This document shows positions 42,581-53,405 of a stretch of 64,000 bases of DNA, one piece after another (position 1 is the stretch's first letter; the number at the start of each line of letters is the position of its first letter). The DNA is from Lamellibrachia satsuma (taxonomy: Eukaryota > Annelida > Polychaeta > Sabellida > Siboglinidae). The DNA is taken from positions 14,193,501 through 14,257,500 of the forward strand of contig BSQZ01000005.1 in assembly GCA_033239005.1 (NCBI GenBank). Reading direction: 5' to 3'. Under the pieces are notes generated by a model that saw only the letters and a list, made by a program, of their open reading frames with translations, made no database searches and was not told the DNA's origin. The position numbers and the translations under genes were made by a program.

Positions 42581-43790
42581 CTCGTATGTACGTTATTTAC
42601 CGTGTATGGGGCTGACCTTTTGTAGGCTTGTCCGGGGCCCGGGGGCCCATGGTAGTATTTAACTATAGTCGAGCTTGCGTATGTGTATATATTTGTTCAC
42701 GTTTTCCTCCTAGACGGCTTGCACATCGGGCGCCAAACTTTCAGGGATTGATCTACGACCACACGAATGAAACTTAACGCCTTTACTTTTTTTAAATACC
42801 CTGTATATCAAGGGTTCTTATTGGTTTTTATGGTAAATCGTTTGATTGGTGTTCGCCACGTAAAACGTTAACTTCCAACGATCACAGAAACCACGCGACC
42901 GCGCGGCGAATACTTCGGCATGTAAACCGTTTGAGAGTACGTAGCGCCATCTGGGCGGTTTATATTAATTATAACAGAAAGCACGCACCCACGTCACTTG
43001 GCCCAAGGTCACAGACAATACACAATAAAAAGATATTCTACTATTCTACAACCAACACAAGTATCCATAACCATGAGTCTAAATTCAAGCGACCTTCAAG
43101 ATTTCGAACTTGCAATGAGTATTGCATCACGTGCCCTTGTTTCTGGTAATAACAATATATCTCCCCCTGGATAGCTTCCCCCAGGGGGGAGATGCCCTAG
43201 GATATATCCCCCACCCTGGATATCTTACCCTCCTCCCAATACCCAAGTTGCCTTGACTCCGAACTATTTCCTCCCACAACTAAAATAAAAACACGGTGCA
43301 ATATTTATTATAAATTCCATCATGTAATCTTACAATTATCACAAGAATTCACATTACCTACTATTATCACACAAATTGCACGTCAACGAAAGTAAAAAAA
43401 TTATTACATTAAGTGGCTACAGCTTATATTGTTTCATGGTAATTAAAGTCTTGTAGACACCTTCCTTAAATAGACGACTGGACATTTTGAAAGGTTTGGG
43501 ATCAAACAATTACTTTTTTCTGTGAAGTGGGTGAAAGGATTTAGTTCTTGTGTACTGTGTGTGGTTACCCAACAAAATAAATCAAAGGTTAATAAACTAT
43601 TCTGCTAGAACACGTGCCTAAGCCAATAAACAAAGGCGGATCCTTGAAGCTTGTATTGATAACAATGGGGTGTTACCATGCTGAGCATCTACTCGGAGAA
43701 CTAGACACCTCAGAGTCTTGAGAAGAGAGCTGTGTGTTGTTGAGGTGGCCAATCGTGATTAACTCAGTGCCTTGAGAAAAGAGTTGAAAG
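42580..43790. other. LITAF-like intron, upstream part
   Basis: No repeat array is present. A CpG-bearing stretch at 42870-42990 precedes a candidate exon at 43073-43145. A C/G-run inverted motif ('CCCCCTGG...CCAGGGGGGA') lies at about 43163-43190. Confidence 0.35.
43073..43145 (+). CDS. Candidate first coding exon of unknown gene
   Basis: The ATG in context ACCATGA opens 'MSLNSSDLQDFELAMSIASR' and continues 'ALVSG' to a donor TCTG|GTAAT at 43145/43146 (phase 1). Codon usage is coding-like and a CpG-bearing segment lies just upstream. It sits within the LITAF-like intron on the same strand, so it would be a nested or alternative transcript, or the 5' end of a decayed mobile-element ORF. No downstream exon was identified. 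Confidence 0.25.
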
Positions 43791-43796
43791 AATTAT

Positions 43797-43797
43797 G

Positions 43798-43884
<87 letters not shown>
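43797..43884. repeat. (TA)n microsatellite
   Basis: About 43 uninterrupted TA units, fully self-complementary, in the LITAF-like intron. Confidence 0.97.
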
Positions 43885-43887
<3 letters not shown>

Positions 43888-44377
43888 ATCTAACAATTCC
43901 AAACCTTTGGGGTGTTTCTCTCTGCGGATAGTCGTGGGACCGACGTTTTTGGGCTGTGTTTTATTATGTCTCTTACTGTTCAACTGTGTTAGCATTTCGC
44001 CTTCTGCCACTACAGCCTTTATGCTGATCACAAACAGTACCAAATGTTAAAAACATAAAAAGAATCCTAGCAACAGTTCTCCTAATAGGTGTTCCAGAAA
44101 TAGGTGTTCCAGAAAAGCCAAAATACCTGCTACTTTGGCTACTTTAAATTTGTACTTTTTTGGAGGACACCCTGTGTATATGTATACCTTAATACTTCCT
44201 CCTGCAACTGTTTTGACATACTTTTTCCATCTACCCCCCTCCTCCTCCGCACCTCTACCTACGAACGTCCATCCTGTGTGCTCGTTTTCGATACCGACAC
44301 GCCACCCCTTGCTTCATCTCCTTCCCGCCAACCTGATGTTCAACCCATCTCTCTGTTGTCAAATCCACATCGCTTCT

Positions 44378-44994
44378 GTCTTCTCCATGCCAATAGACGG
44401 ATCCATGGGGTGTCCATCAGGGACCCCGGCACCCCCCCCTTACTTCTGTCTTCCCCATGCCAATGGACGGATCCATGGGGTGTCCATCAGGGACCCCGGC
44501 ACCCCCCCCTTACTTCTGTCTTCTCCATGCCAATGGACGGATCCATGGGGTGTCCATCAGGGACCCCGGCACCCCCCTTACTTCTGTCTTCTCCATGCCA
44601 ATGGACGGATCCATGGGGTGTCCATCAGGGACCCCGGCACCCCCCTTACTTCTGTCTTCTCCATGCCAATGGACGGATCCATGGGGTGTCCATCAGGGAC
44701 CCCGGCACCCCCCCTTACTTCTGTCTTCTCCATGCCAATGGACGGATCCATGGGGTGTCCATCAGGGACCCCGGCACCCCCCTTACTTCTGTCTTCTCCA
44801 TGCCAATGGACGGATCCATGGGGTGTCCATCAGGGACCCCGGCACCCCCCTACTTCTGTCTTCTCCATGCCAATGGACGGATCCATGGGGTGTCCATCAG
44901 GGACCCCGGCACCCCCCTTACTTCTGTCTTCTCCATGCCAATGGACGGATCCATGGGGTGTCCATCAGGGACCCCGGCACCCCCCCTACTTCGG
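44378..44994. repeat. 67-70-bp minisatellite, 9 units
   Basis: The unit is 'CTTACTTCTGTCTTCTCCAT', 'GCCAATGGACGGATCCATGG', 'GGTGTCCATCAGGGACCCCG' and 'GCACCCCCC'. Length varies only in the terminal C run (5-8 C). That change rotates the reading frame between units and creates three overlapping 190-320-codon frames, so none is a protein gene. Confidence 0.96.
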
Positions 44995-46236
44995 CCGGAT
45001 TTTTTCTTCAAGTCAAATTTAGTTGTTGAAATACCGCGAGGTGGCGCTCCACTGCACTTGTTTCCCAGATGAGGCCAATTCTAGCATATAAACTAAGATC
45101 TACGAGCAATGTAGAGTACTGTCATTTGTCCCCAGTCGTTCTGACCCCCCGCCATCCGTCCTGCCTTGTCTTCGCACTGCCAATTACTAAATGCATATGG
45201 ATTCTTGCTGTAAGTGCAATTTTTTAATTTTCCACCGGTTCACAGTTATTGTCAGGCTTATAAACCAGTGTGAGACACAATTGCCTTACGATGCAACCCA
45301 TAGTAAAGACGGTTATTCTCGGTGAAGAAAGAAAGAAAATAATATCACCCTAAGAAATCACCGCCATAATGTCACCCACAACGGCAATTTTAATGCTCTC
45401 GTCAATTTCTGAGTTGATGCTGGCGATGTGGTTCTGGAAACGCGCTTGACGATACAAACCAAGAACCCGTCGAAGATAACACAGAAGATAACACAGAAGA
45501 TAACACACAAAGCAAATATTGCCATCATCGCGGAAAAACAGCAGAAGATTCCCGAAATGCGGAAGGTGTTTTATTCCAGCAGTGCCACACAGCATACAGT
45601 TGTTGTCTTGAAAGGTTGCAAAAAGCAGAACATTCGTGATGCATTCTAGTTTCTCTTGTGGGACTCCGGAGTTACACAAACAGCTATCGCCAACAAGGTC
45701 GAGCAGCTCGGTTTGGTCTTCCGAAACATGCGCGACCAAGTCTACGATGGTGCTGTGGCCGGGAAGACGAATGGTATGGCTGCTTTCACCAATAGCCCAA
45801 CAACGGCTGTAAACAATTACGCACTGAACGTGTGCGTTGCGAAGCCATACCTAGTGTTTCAATATTTTACACAATTTATATTTCGTATACACATTCTAGT
45901 GTAGATTATGTATACACTGGTCCCCAAGTTTGCGTGCGTGCACGTGCGTGCGTGCGTGCGTGCGTGCGTGCATGCGTGCATGCGTGCTTGAACTAGAAGT
46001 CCTTTCACGTGGCCTAGCTAGTTGGAACCTGGGCACTCCCTTCTCAACCACCTCTTTCCACCACGCCGTCGTTTACTGTATAATTCACGTGTGATATGGG
46101 TGAAAACATTTAATTGTTATAAAGTTCTTAAGCCAACACTCGTGACCATGATGCTTCTAACCCTAGTTATTATTTCATACACATTTGGCACAACTGTAGC
46201 AACAGTACTTGTGTGTAATTTATTTTGTATCTGCAG
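44995..46236. other. LITAF-like intron, downstream part
   Basis: No exon is firmly assigned. At 45360-45900 frames on both strands look moderately protein-like; one example is plus 'GVTQTAIANKVEQLGLVFRN' and another minus 'NHIASINSEIDESIKIAVVG'. They contradict each other and carry stops. A (TGCG)n run lies at 45933-45985. Confidence 0.35.
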
Positions 46237-46342
46237 ATGCGAACTTGGCTGTTGCTTCATTCCCTTCTGTATGGACAGCTGCAAGGACACCGTTCACAGC
46301 TGCCCAAACTGCCACATGCAGATTGGTACTTGGGAGCGCTGA
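46237..46342 (+). CDS. LITAF/CDIP-like protein, last exon
   Basis: After a good acceptor (pyrimidine-rich TTTTGTATCTGCAG, ending at 46236) the frame reads 'CELGCCFIPFCMDSCKDTVH' and 'SCPNCHMQIGTWER' and stops with TGA. This is the C-terminal half of the LITAF domain: GCC.IPFC.D.CKD..H.CPNC, with the second CxxC completing the zinc site with the CPFC of the exon at 42374. Phase 2 agrees with the upstream donor. The intron is about 3.76 kb and contains a TA microsatellite and a 68-bp minisatellite. All metal-binding Cys and the diagnostic HxCPxC motif are intact, so the gene is likely functional. Confidence 0.88.
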
Positions 46343-46605
46343 ATGTACACAACCTGCGGTACACCCACGCGTACAGTTGTGTACACCCGCACATACTATC
46401 GTGTACACCCACGCATACGATCGTGTACAAGCATATATCTAGTTTAATGGCGAACACGAAAATGGCAATATAAAATGTCTTAACTAATGTCATTCCCTTT
46501 AAAGGGATGAATCGTATCCCAATAACGTGTATATGCAATATATCTTTTTTCGTCTGCCTGTACATATTCTATTCTATTGTATTGGTTTTCGCTGAACGAC
46601 ACAAC

Positions 46606-46611
46606 AATAAA
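46606..46611 (+). promoter_or_regulatory. Poly(A) signal of the LITAF-like gene
   Basis: Canonical AATAAA about 265 nt after the stop codon. The intervening 3' UTR contains three 'GTACACCCACGCATA' type repeats at 46360-46430. Confidence 0.6.
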
Positions 46612-46865
46612 ACATATCTAGACCTACTCTTACAATATTCACGAATCTTGTATTGTGTACAATTATTAATTTAGTAATTTAGCATTTGCTACATTTGAAT
46701 ATCCAGCGATACGTATGTTTGTGTAGGCCTGCTCTGTGCAGGAAGCTAACATACATACATATTTCATAATAATTATTGTCAAACAAGTTTTCTGGTGTAT
46801 TGTAGGTAATATTAGCGTCCTTTACCAACTTAAATAAGAACATTTACATTAATAAACTTGTATCC

Positions 46866-48063
46866 TTCGCCATTGGAGATACAGTCTCCGACATTAGATA
46901 TACAGTCTCCGGCATTGGAGATACAGTCTCCGACATTGGATATACAGTCTCCGACATTGGAGATACAGTCTCCGACATTGGAGATACAGTCTCCGACATT
47001 GGAGATACAGTCTCCGACATTAGATATACAGTCTCCGACATTGGAGATACAGTCACCGACATTAGAGATACAGTCTCCGACATTAGAGATAGAGTCTCCG
47101 ACATTGGAGATACAGTCTCCGACATTAGAGATACAGTCTCCGACATTGGAGATACAGTCTCCGACATTAGAGATACAGTCTCCGACATTGGAGATACAGT
47201 CTCCGACATTAGAGATACAGTCTCCGACATTGGAGATACAGTCTCCGACATTGGAGATAGAGTCTCCGAGATTAGAGATACAGTCTCCGACATTAGAGAT
47301 ACACTCTCCGGCATTGGAGATACAGTCTCCGGCATTGGAGATACAGTCTCCGACATTGGAGATACGGTCTCCGGCATTGGAGATACGGTCTCCGGCATTG
47401 GAGATACGGTGTCCGGCATTGGAGATACAGTCTCCGGCATTGGAGATACGGTCTCCGGCATTGGGGATACAGTCTCCGGCATTGGGGATACAGTCTCCGG
47501 CATTGGGGATACAGTCTCCGGCATTGGGGATATAGTCTCCGGCATTGTAGATACAGTCTCCGGCATTGGAGATACGGTCTTCGGCATTGGAGGTAGTCTC
47601 CGGCGTTGGAGATACAGTCTCCGGCATTGGGGATGCAGTCTCCGGCATTGGAGATACGGTCTCCGGCATTGGGGATACAGTCTCCGGCATTGGGGATACA
47701 GTCTCCGGCATTGTAGATACAGTCTCCGGCATTGGAGATACAGTCTCCGGCATTGGAGATACAGTTTCCGGCATTGGAGATACAGTCTCCGGCATTGGGG
47801 ATACAGTCTCCGGCATTGTAGATACAGTCTCCGGCATTGGAGATACAGTCTCCGACATTCGATATACAGTCTCCGGCATTGGAGATACAGTCTCCGGCAT
47901 TGGAGATACAGTCTCCGACATTGGAGATACAGTCTCCGGCATTGGAGATACAGTCTCCGGCATTGGGGATACAGTCTCCGACATTGGAGATACAGTCTCC
48001 GGCATTGGAGATACAGTCTCCGACATTGGAGATAGAGTCTCCGACATTGGATATACAGTCTCC
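46866..48063. repeat. 21-bp dyad minisatellite, about 57 units
   Basis: The unit is 'ATTGGAGATACAGTCTCCGA' plus 'C'. Every unit contains the dyad GGAGA-TACAG-TCTCC, able to form a 5-bp stem. Variants are regionally sorted: GACATT units dominate 46866-47310, GGCATT units dominate 47310-47880, and both mix at the right end. Because 21 is a multiple of three and the unit is stop-free on both strands, frames of up to 405 codons exist in several phases; these are not genes. The array ends exactly at a decayed tRNA-Pro (48064). Confidence 0.96.
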
Positions 48064-48139
48064 GGGCTTCTCGTTGGTCTAGTTGTATGATTTTCGCCTA
48101 CTGTGACAGAAGTCTCGGTTTCAATTCCCGGACGAGACC
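48064..48139 (+). pseudogene. Decayed tRNA-Pro
   Basis: 'CTCGTTGGTCTAGTTGTATG' and 'GGTTTCAATTCCCGGACGAG' match tRNA-Pro, but the acceptor has an insertion and the anticodon arm is destroyed (TTCGCCTACTGTGACAGA). The 3' flank 'TTTTTATTTTCTTACACTTA' is the same as that after the intact gene at 27423-27494, so it is a copy of the same block. Confidence 0.75.
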
Positions 48140-48364
48140 GTTTTTATTTTCTTACACTTAATATAATATGACTAGGCACTTTGTAATTGGGCCTACAAAA
48201 CAGCCAACGTGGGCGTGATTGCCACGGATGTCTTCAAACAAGCAAACTGTTGGCAAAATATATATGTAATATTTGTAGACTGACGAAGGGTGCCTACTCA
48301 CAGAACGTAATGCTCGTTATGGAAAATAGAACATGGGCGTTTATTCACATTATTTAACACAAAT

Positions 48365-48619
48365 GTGAGCAACGACACTGTTGGGGAATACTCTAGTCAC
48401 ATATGTGTTGTGAACAAATACCCGTGCACGATTTCCAACTTGCAACCCAACGAGGTAAACCAAACAAGAGAGCTGACGACCAAGCCTTGTGTTCTTCACA
48501 GCACAGATCCTGCTGGAGTAGTTCAAAGGCATGGTCTGTCCATGTGGAATTACGAGTCAAGAGATAGCATTCTTCACAGACACCCACTAGCAACAGTCCA
48601 TGAAGTGCACATTGTATAA
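48365..48619 (+). other. Unassigned 84-codon frame
   Basis: The plus frame 'MSNDTVGEYSSHICVVNKYP' ... 'GLSMWNYESRDSILHRHPLA' ends in TAA at 48617-48619. The C-terminal 'ILHRHPL..V' has a faint resemblance to a PTB-domain strand, which is too weak to assign. It is unique sequence between two repeat arrays. It may be a decayed exon or chance. Confidence 0.2.
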
Positions 48620-48707
48620 CTGACAGCTGTTAACTGGATTGTTTTCTAGCTAAAGCTGCTAGTTCCTGCAATCACCAAGGCAGCAAACCAAATCAGCCAA
48701 CGATTAA

Positions 48708-48924
48708 ACTAACCACCCAGCCAGCCAGCCAACAAGTAAACCAACCAACCAACCAACCAACCAACCAGCCAGCCAGCCAGCCAGCCAGCCAGCAAGCCAA
48801 CGAGTAAACCAACCAACCAACCAGCCAACCAACAAACCAACAAACCAACCAACCAGCCAGCCAGCTAGCCAGCCAGCCAGCCAGCCAACGAGTAAACCAA
48901 CCAACCAACCAACCAACCAACCAA

Positions 48925-48979
<55 letters not shown>

Positions 48980-49018
48980 ACCAACCAACCAACCAACAAA
49001 CCAACCAACCAACCAACT
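48708..49018. repeat. (AACC/AGCC)n compound microsatellite
   Basis: Blocks of AACC and AGCC alternate, with four interspersed 'CAACGAGTAAACC/CAACAAGTAAACC' spacers. This indicates block duplication of a longer unit. The Gly-Trp-Leu-rich minus frames are artefacts. Confidence 0.95.
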
Positions 49019-49464
49019 TACTGTTGTACTACATAATACATGTCGTGTCAACATTACAGTGTATGTAGTGATACTGTAGGTGACATTCGAATAACTGCCT
49101 TGCGCGGTGTTGATAGGCCAACACTTAAATACTGCACTGAACCAATATGCGAATACACAACACTCTCGAAGATTTCAAGCGCACTGCTGGCTGCGAGTAA
49201 CCCGCTGGTGGGGGTTACCCGTGTGTTTGCAAAGACAAAAAATAGGTCCGCTACGCCTCGTGCGGAGCGATTGCCCGCAGCCCATGCGCAGTTCCGTCAT
49301 ATCTCCATCAGTTTCGAATGTGTGTGGCTGACATTTTGTAGGCGTGCCCGGGGGATGATTCGTGCATTAAAAAAAACAACTAAAAATGTAATTTCCCCGG
49401 GGTGAAATATTACGATAGAACCGAAGTGGACGTCTGGCGTAGATTACCATGACAACGTACTACG
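49019..49464. other. No gene recognised
   Basis: A 121-codon plus frame (49040-49405) contains no recognisable domain. A CpG-bearing segment with an NRF1-like CATGCGCA lies near 49284. Confidence 0.35.
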
Positions 49465-49625
49465 ACAATTACAGATGGCTGTAATAAATTTTAAGATTTT
49501 CAGAGATATCTACGATAACATAGACATAATGCTTTGACATTAGTGTGTATGTAGATATAGATTAAAAACACTAAAAAACAGTACGGTGACATGTGATTTT
49601 GTATTAAGTGTAAGAAAATAAAAAC

Positions 49626-49699
49626 GGGCTCGTCCGGGATTTGAACCCGTGACCTCTCGCACCCTAAGCGAAAAAATCATAGCCATAAACCAACGAGCC
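49626..49699 (-). pseudogene. tRNA-Pro(AGG) pseudogene
   Basis: The acceptor and anticodon loop (TTAGGGT) are kept, but the A box reads TGGTTTATGGC, extra bases lie before the anticodon stem, and the T stem has one mismatch. Length is 74 nt. It is the mirrored counterpart of the intact gene at 27423-27494. Confidence 0.75.
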
Positions 49700-50503
49700 A
49701 CCATGTGCATTAACCCTAAAGTTCGTAAGTAAGTCAGTAAGTTAGGTGTGATTTATAATTTTTTCTCCAACTAAACATTTACTTTCGCGTACTGTATTTC
49801 CCATGTGGAAAAAAGGACATTACTTTCTCGCGGTACTTAATTATGCCCAGTGAAGCCTTCGCCATGCATAACAATGTGTCTTCCTTTTCCGCCGGTATTA
49901 GTAGAGCACGTTGTAACGTGATTCGTCCTTCGAGACTGGTAACAGTTGCTGTCAGTGTAATTAATCACGTCGTGTCACACTACACCAGACATTGCGGAAG
50001 AGCAGCATGTCACTATACAGTTGGTCGTATGGCGGGGCTACGGGTGTTATACGTGTCGACTCATACGATCGTTTGCTGTTTGACATAAGGTGGTGCAATT
50101 AGTGGCTGATGTTGTTGAATGTTTGTGGTGCCAAGATCATGCGCAAGGTCGACGTTCAATTAAGGAATGATCCGGATATGTCGGGCTGTGTGGAACCTAC
50201 GCTAGGCAGACGATACGACATTGATCGCAGTTGGAGAGAAGAACTACTTTTTTTTAGCAGTACATACTTATTATCTAAACAATATATTATAGTTGAACAA
50301 CAGGCAACCGAACTGAACATATTAAAATATATTTTGACTTGAAAAATCAGTGCAGCCACAATACATGTCATGACCCTAAACGAGGACCCTGAATAACTGA
50401 AGGATGTCAACGGTCCACGCCGGCTGTCACTGATCTGATGATGGCAATAATGAATCACACCTGATTAATAACTTTTTATAAGCTGCAAATAATGGTGTAT
50501 GGT

Positions 50504-50575
50504 GGCTCGTTGGTCTAGGGGTATGATTTTCGCTTCGGGTGCGAGAGGTCCCGGGTTCAAATCCCGGACGAGCCC
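50504..50575 (+). tRNA. tRNA-Pro-CGG: tRNA-Pro (anticodon CGG)
   Basis: 72 nt; acceptor GGCTCGT/ACGAGCC, discriminator C, anticodon loop TTCGGGT with CGG at 50536-50538. Intact A box TGGTCTAGGGG and B box GGTTCAAATCC, followed by a T5 terminator (50579-50583). Its mirrored counterpart at 26611-26682 is degraded. In each of the two block copies a different one of the two tRNA genes has survived. Confidence 0.95.
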
Positions 50576-50740
50576 ATATTTTTACCCCTAATCTCATTCG
50601 TTTCTACACTGCAAGCATTTCACTGCAACTATTATGGCTGTTAGTTAGTTAATTAGTTAATATGGTGCCAATGTTATGTTAATCACTGGGGCCAGTATAT
50701 GGGATTTTATTAATTCAACCGATAATGTAATACTCAACCA

Positions 50741-51248
50741 TTAATGTTATAGTCACGATGTAATAAATTGTTCAACACATACAGGAGTAAAACATGTAAG
50801 TGAAATTATGACGACACTGAATTGAAGAAAAGATTAACCTCCGTGCAATGCCCGCCACTGCCCGCTGAGTCTAAACCAATTCCCCGCACCGCCCCACCGA
50901 CAGACAAAGGTGCGCTACGCCCCGGAGTACCCGCAGCCAGCCTTCCCCAAGCGCTCTATAGTATGCGAAGGGAAACTAAGCAAACGCACTATTTAGGTAC
51001 ACCATCAATTTACAACAAGCTTAGTGTTTCCCAAAAAATAACATGTTGCGATCAGTTCCCGTAAATCCCGGCTAATGGATTTAAGATTTTCTGAGAAATT
51101 TACCACAATACATGGTAAGTAAATTGTAAAAAAAAAATGGACTGACAGTAGCATTACTTTTCAACATATATCTTACAAGTATATTTAAGTAGATTAAACT
51201 AATATGCGTAAGATGTTACAAAGAACGAATGTACAGTCACGAAAAAAT
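50741..51248. other. No gene recognised
   Basis: Includes TIR-like 'CAACCATTAATGTTATAGTC' similarity to the foldback ends at about 50735-50765. An 80-codon plus frame (50822-51064) is Pro-rich but unsupported. Confidence 0.35.
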
Positions 51249-51320
51249 GGGCTCGTCCGGGATTTGAACCCGGGACCTCTCGCACCCAAAGCGAGAATCA
51301 TACCCCTAGACCAACGAGCC
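51249..51320 (-). tRNA. tRNA-Pro-TGG: tRNA-Pro (anticodon TGG)
   Basis: 72 nt with a perfect anticodon arm (CTCGC TTTGGGT GCGAG), a canonical acceptor and both Pol III boxes. A T6 run follows on the minus strand (51241-51248). Together with 27423 (AGG) and 50504 (CGG) it completes the three Pro isoacceptors within one window. Confidence 0.95.
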
Positions 51321-51763
51321 ACCTTCTTACATACTTCCTAAGCATATCGTGTTGTCAGGTATAAATTAATCTCGGCCTACTTCCTGTGCTCAAAGGTTTG
51401 CTCTGTTATCATTGATACTGTTTCACTTCAATACTGTCTGCGTTACACATACAACCAAACCGTCGTGAGTCGCCTATTCGGCCGATCCACGCGTCGTCGG
51501 TCGTGGATTCCGGATGCCCGATCCAAGACGAATTAGTTGCATGTGTGGCCGCTCCCGTCGGCACAAAATCGAACAAAATCGTTAGTTGTATATGTAACCG
51601 CAACGCAATCGCCGGCTGGAAACAATTCCGTATTTCTAATATAAATTAATATGTTGTGTGTTCATTTTCGCAAATTTTGTCGTTTGACTTTGCAACAAGT
51701 ATTGCATTAATCTTTATTTGACCTAACCAACAAAAAATATAACCAACAATTGTAAAGCAAAAC

Positions 51764-51835
51764 GAGCTCGTCCGGGATTTGAACCCGGGGCCTCACGCAT
51801 CCTAAACGAAAATCATACCCCTAAACCAATGAGCT
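51764..51835 (-). pseudogene. tRNA-Pro(AGG)-like with compensatory acceptor change
   Basis: 72 nt. The first acceptor pair is A-T instead of G-C (5' AGCTCAT, 3' ACGAGCT), a paired double change. The anticodon stem is altered (TTCGT..GCGTG) and the A box reads TGGTTTAGGGG. It is probably decayed despite the paired change. Confidence 0.65.
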
Positions 51836-52123
51836 ACCTTGTAAATGTTCGTAAACAAGTCATACATACTAGATTTTATTAGTTTTGATTTCTGTAAACG
51901 CCTGCCGCTCCTTTGTCGTTTGCAATTGAAGCTGTTTCGCCGCGAATGTCCTTTCTACATAATCGCAGTAACGACAACACTGTTAGACAAGCAATTCCAA
52001 TTGAAATGGCAGAGTTATAATAAATCGACTTTTCTATACCTGTGATGGGGACCGTGAAGCACGTGAATCACGCTGCGTCATAATTTGCTTAAGAAATGTT
52101 TAACTTCAAGAAGTAATTCTTTA

Positions 52124-52153
52124 GATTTTCGCTTCGGGTGCGAGAGGTCCCGG
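52124..52153 (+). pseudogene. tRNA-Pro central fragment
   Basis: 'GATTTTCGCTTCGGGTGCGA' plus 'GAGGTCCCGG' retains only the anticodon arm (CGG) and part of the T stem. Comparison with its mirrored partner at 62619-62690 shows that both ends were removed by two separate small deletions. Confidence 0.75.
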
Positions 52154-52477
52154 CCGGTAGTTTTTAGACCTATTTTTGATTATATTGTCAGAATTTGGCC
52201 AGCGTGACGAATTAAGGGCATCAGCTGATCTGGAACAAACTGCGCAGAATATGTCGAAAGTTTATGAAGCTTACTTATAAAATTTCATTAAATCATTTCG
52301 CTTGACGCCCATTATTTGTAGGTGTAGGACCAGACATGCCAAAAGCACCAAATTCACCATACCAGTTCGTCAACTACCACAAAAGAGAATTATATTTATT
52401 TGTAGCGTAGACTTTTATTTTAATACGGGTTGTGGAAACTTACCACAACAATAGTATGACCTCGTTGTAACAACATT

Positions 52478-53405
52478 TGGTGGATGTTAATGCTGCCACA
52501 AGAAATAAACATTTGGTGGATGTTAACGCTGCAACAAGAAATAAACATTTGGTGGATGTTAGTGCTGCCACAAGAAATAAACATTTGGTGGATGTTAATG
52601 CTGCTACAGGAAATAAACATTTGGAGGATGTTAGTGCTTCTAGAGGAAATAAACATTTGGTGGATGTTAATGCTGCCACAGGAAATAAACATTTGATGGA
52701 TGTTAGTACTGCTACAGGAAATAAACATTTGGTGGATGTTAATGCTGCCACAGGAAATAAACATTTGATGGATGTTAGTACTGCTACAAGAAATAAACAT
52801 TTGATGGATGTTAGTGCTGCCACAGGAAATAAACATTTGATGGACGTTAGTGCTGCTACAGGAAATAAACATTTGGTGGATGTTAGTGCGGCCACAGGAA
52901 ATAAACATTTGGTGGATTTTAGTGCGGCCACAGGAAATAAACATTTGGTGGATGTTAGTACTGCTACAGGAAATAAACATTTGATGGATGTTAGTGCTGC
53001 TACAGGAAATAAACATTTGATGGATGTTAGTGCTGCTACAGGAAATAAACATTTGATGGATGTTAGTGCTGCTACAGGAAATAAACATTTGATGGATGTT
53101 AGTGCTGCTACAGGAAATAAACATTTGATGGATGTTAGTGCTGCTACAGGAAATAAACATTTGATGGATGTTAGTGCTGCTACAGGAAATAAACATTTGA
53201 TGGATGTTAGTGCTGCTACAGGAAATAAACATTTGATGGATGTTAGTGATGCGACAGGAAATAAACATTTGGTGGATGTTAGTGCTGCTACAGGAAATAA
53301 ACATTTGATGGATGTTAGTGCTGCTACAGGAAATAAACATTTGATGGATGTTAGTGATGCGACAGGAAATAAACATTTGGTGGATGTTAGTGATGCCACA
53401 GGAAA
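52478..53405. repeat. 36-bp minisatellite, about 26 units, plus orientation
   Basis: The unit is 'GGAAATAAACATTTGGTGGA' followed by 'TGTTAGTGCTGCTACA'. A stretch at about 52980-53220 is almost perfectly homogeneous. The same unit, inverted, forms the array at 60865-62290. Frames of more than 300 codons, including one reading GNKHLVDVSAAT repeats, are artefacts of a stop-free unit whose length is a multiple of three. Confidence 0.96.

Larger units (their letters stand above)
49465..50740 (-). repeat. Segmental block A, copy 2 (inverted)
   Basis: Inverted partner of 26478-27645. It carries, in mirrored order, a degraded tRNA-Pro(AGG) on minus (49626-49699), the central segment, one 34-bp minisatellite unit (about 50400-50440), an intact tRNA-Pro(CGG) on plus (50504-50575) and the TIR-like end (about 50712-50740). 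Divergence is moderate with small indels, so the duplication is not recent. Confidence 0.85.

Noticed and set aside
44104..45072. Three overlapping 190-322-codon Pro/His-rich frames
   Set aside because: Frame rotation comes from C-run length changes in the 68-bp minisatellite; no single frame is favoured.
45350..45904. Protein-like frames on both strands within the LITAF-like intron
   Set aside because: Frames on opposite strands compete, carry stops and lack splice pairs; no domain recognised.
46830..48047. 405-codon frame of 'ETVSPMP' and 'GDCISNV' repeats
   Set aside because: It is the 21-bp array, open in several phases on both strands; length is set by the array and not by a gene.
48365..48619. 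PTB-domain assignment for the 84-codon frame
   Set aside because: Only one short strand-like phrase matches by eye; insufficient for a domain call.
48693..49054. Gly-Trp-Leu-rich 107-116-codon membrane-like frames
   Set aside because: Translation of the AACC/AGCC microsatellite.
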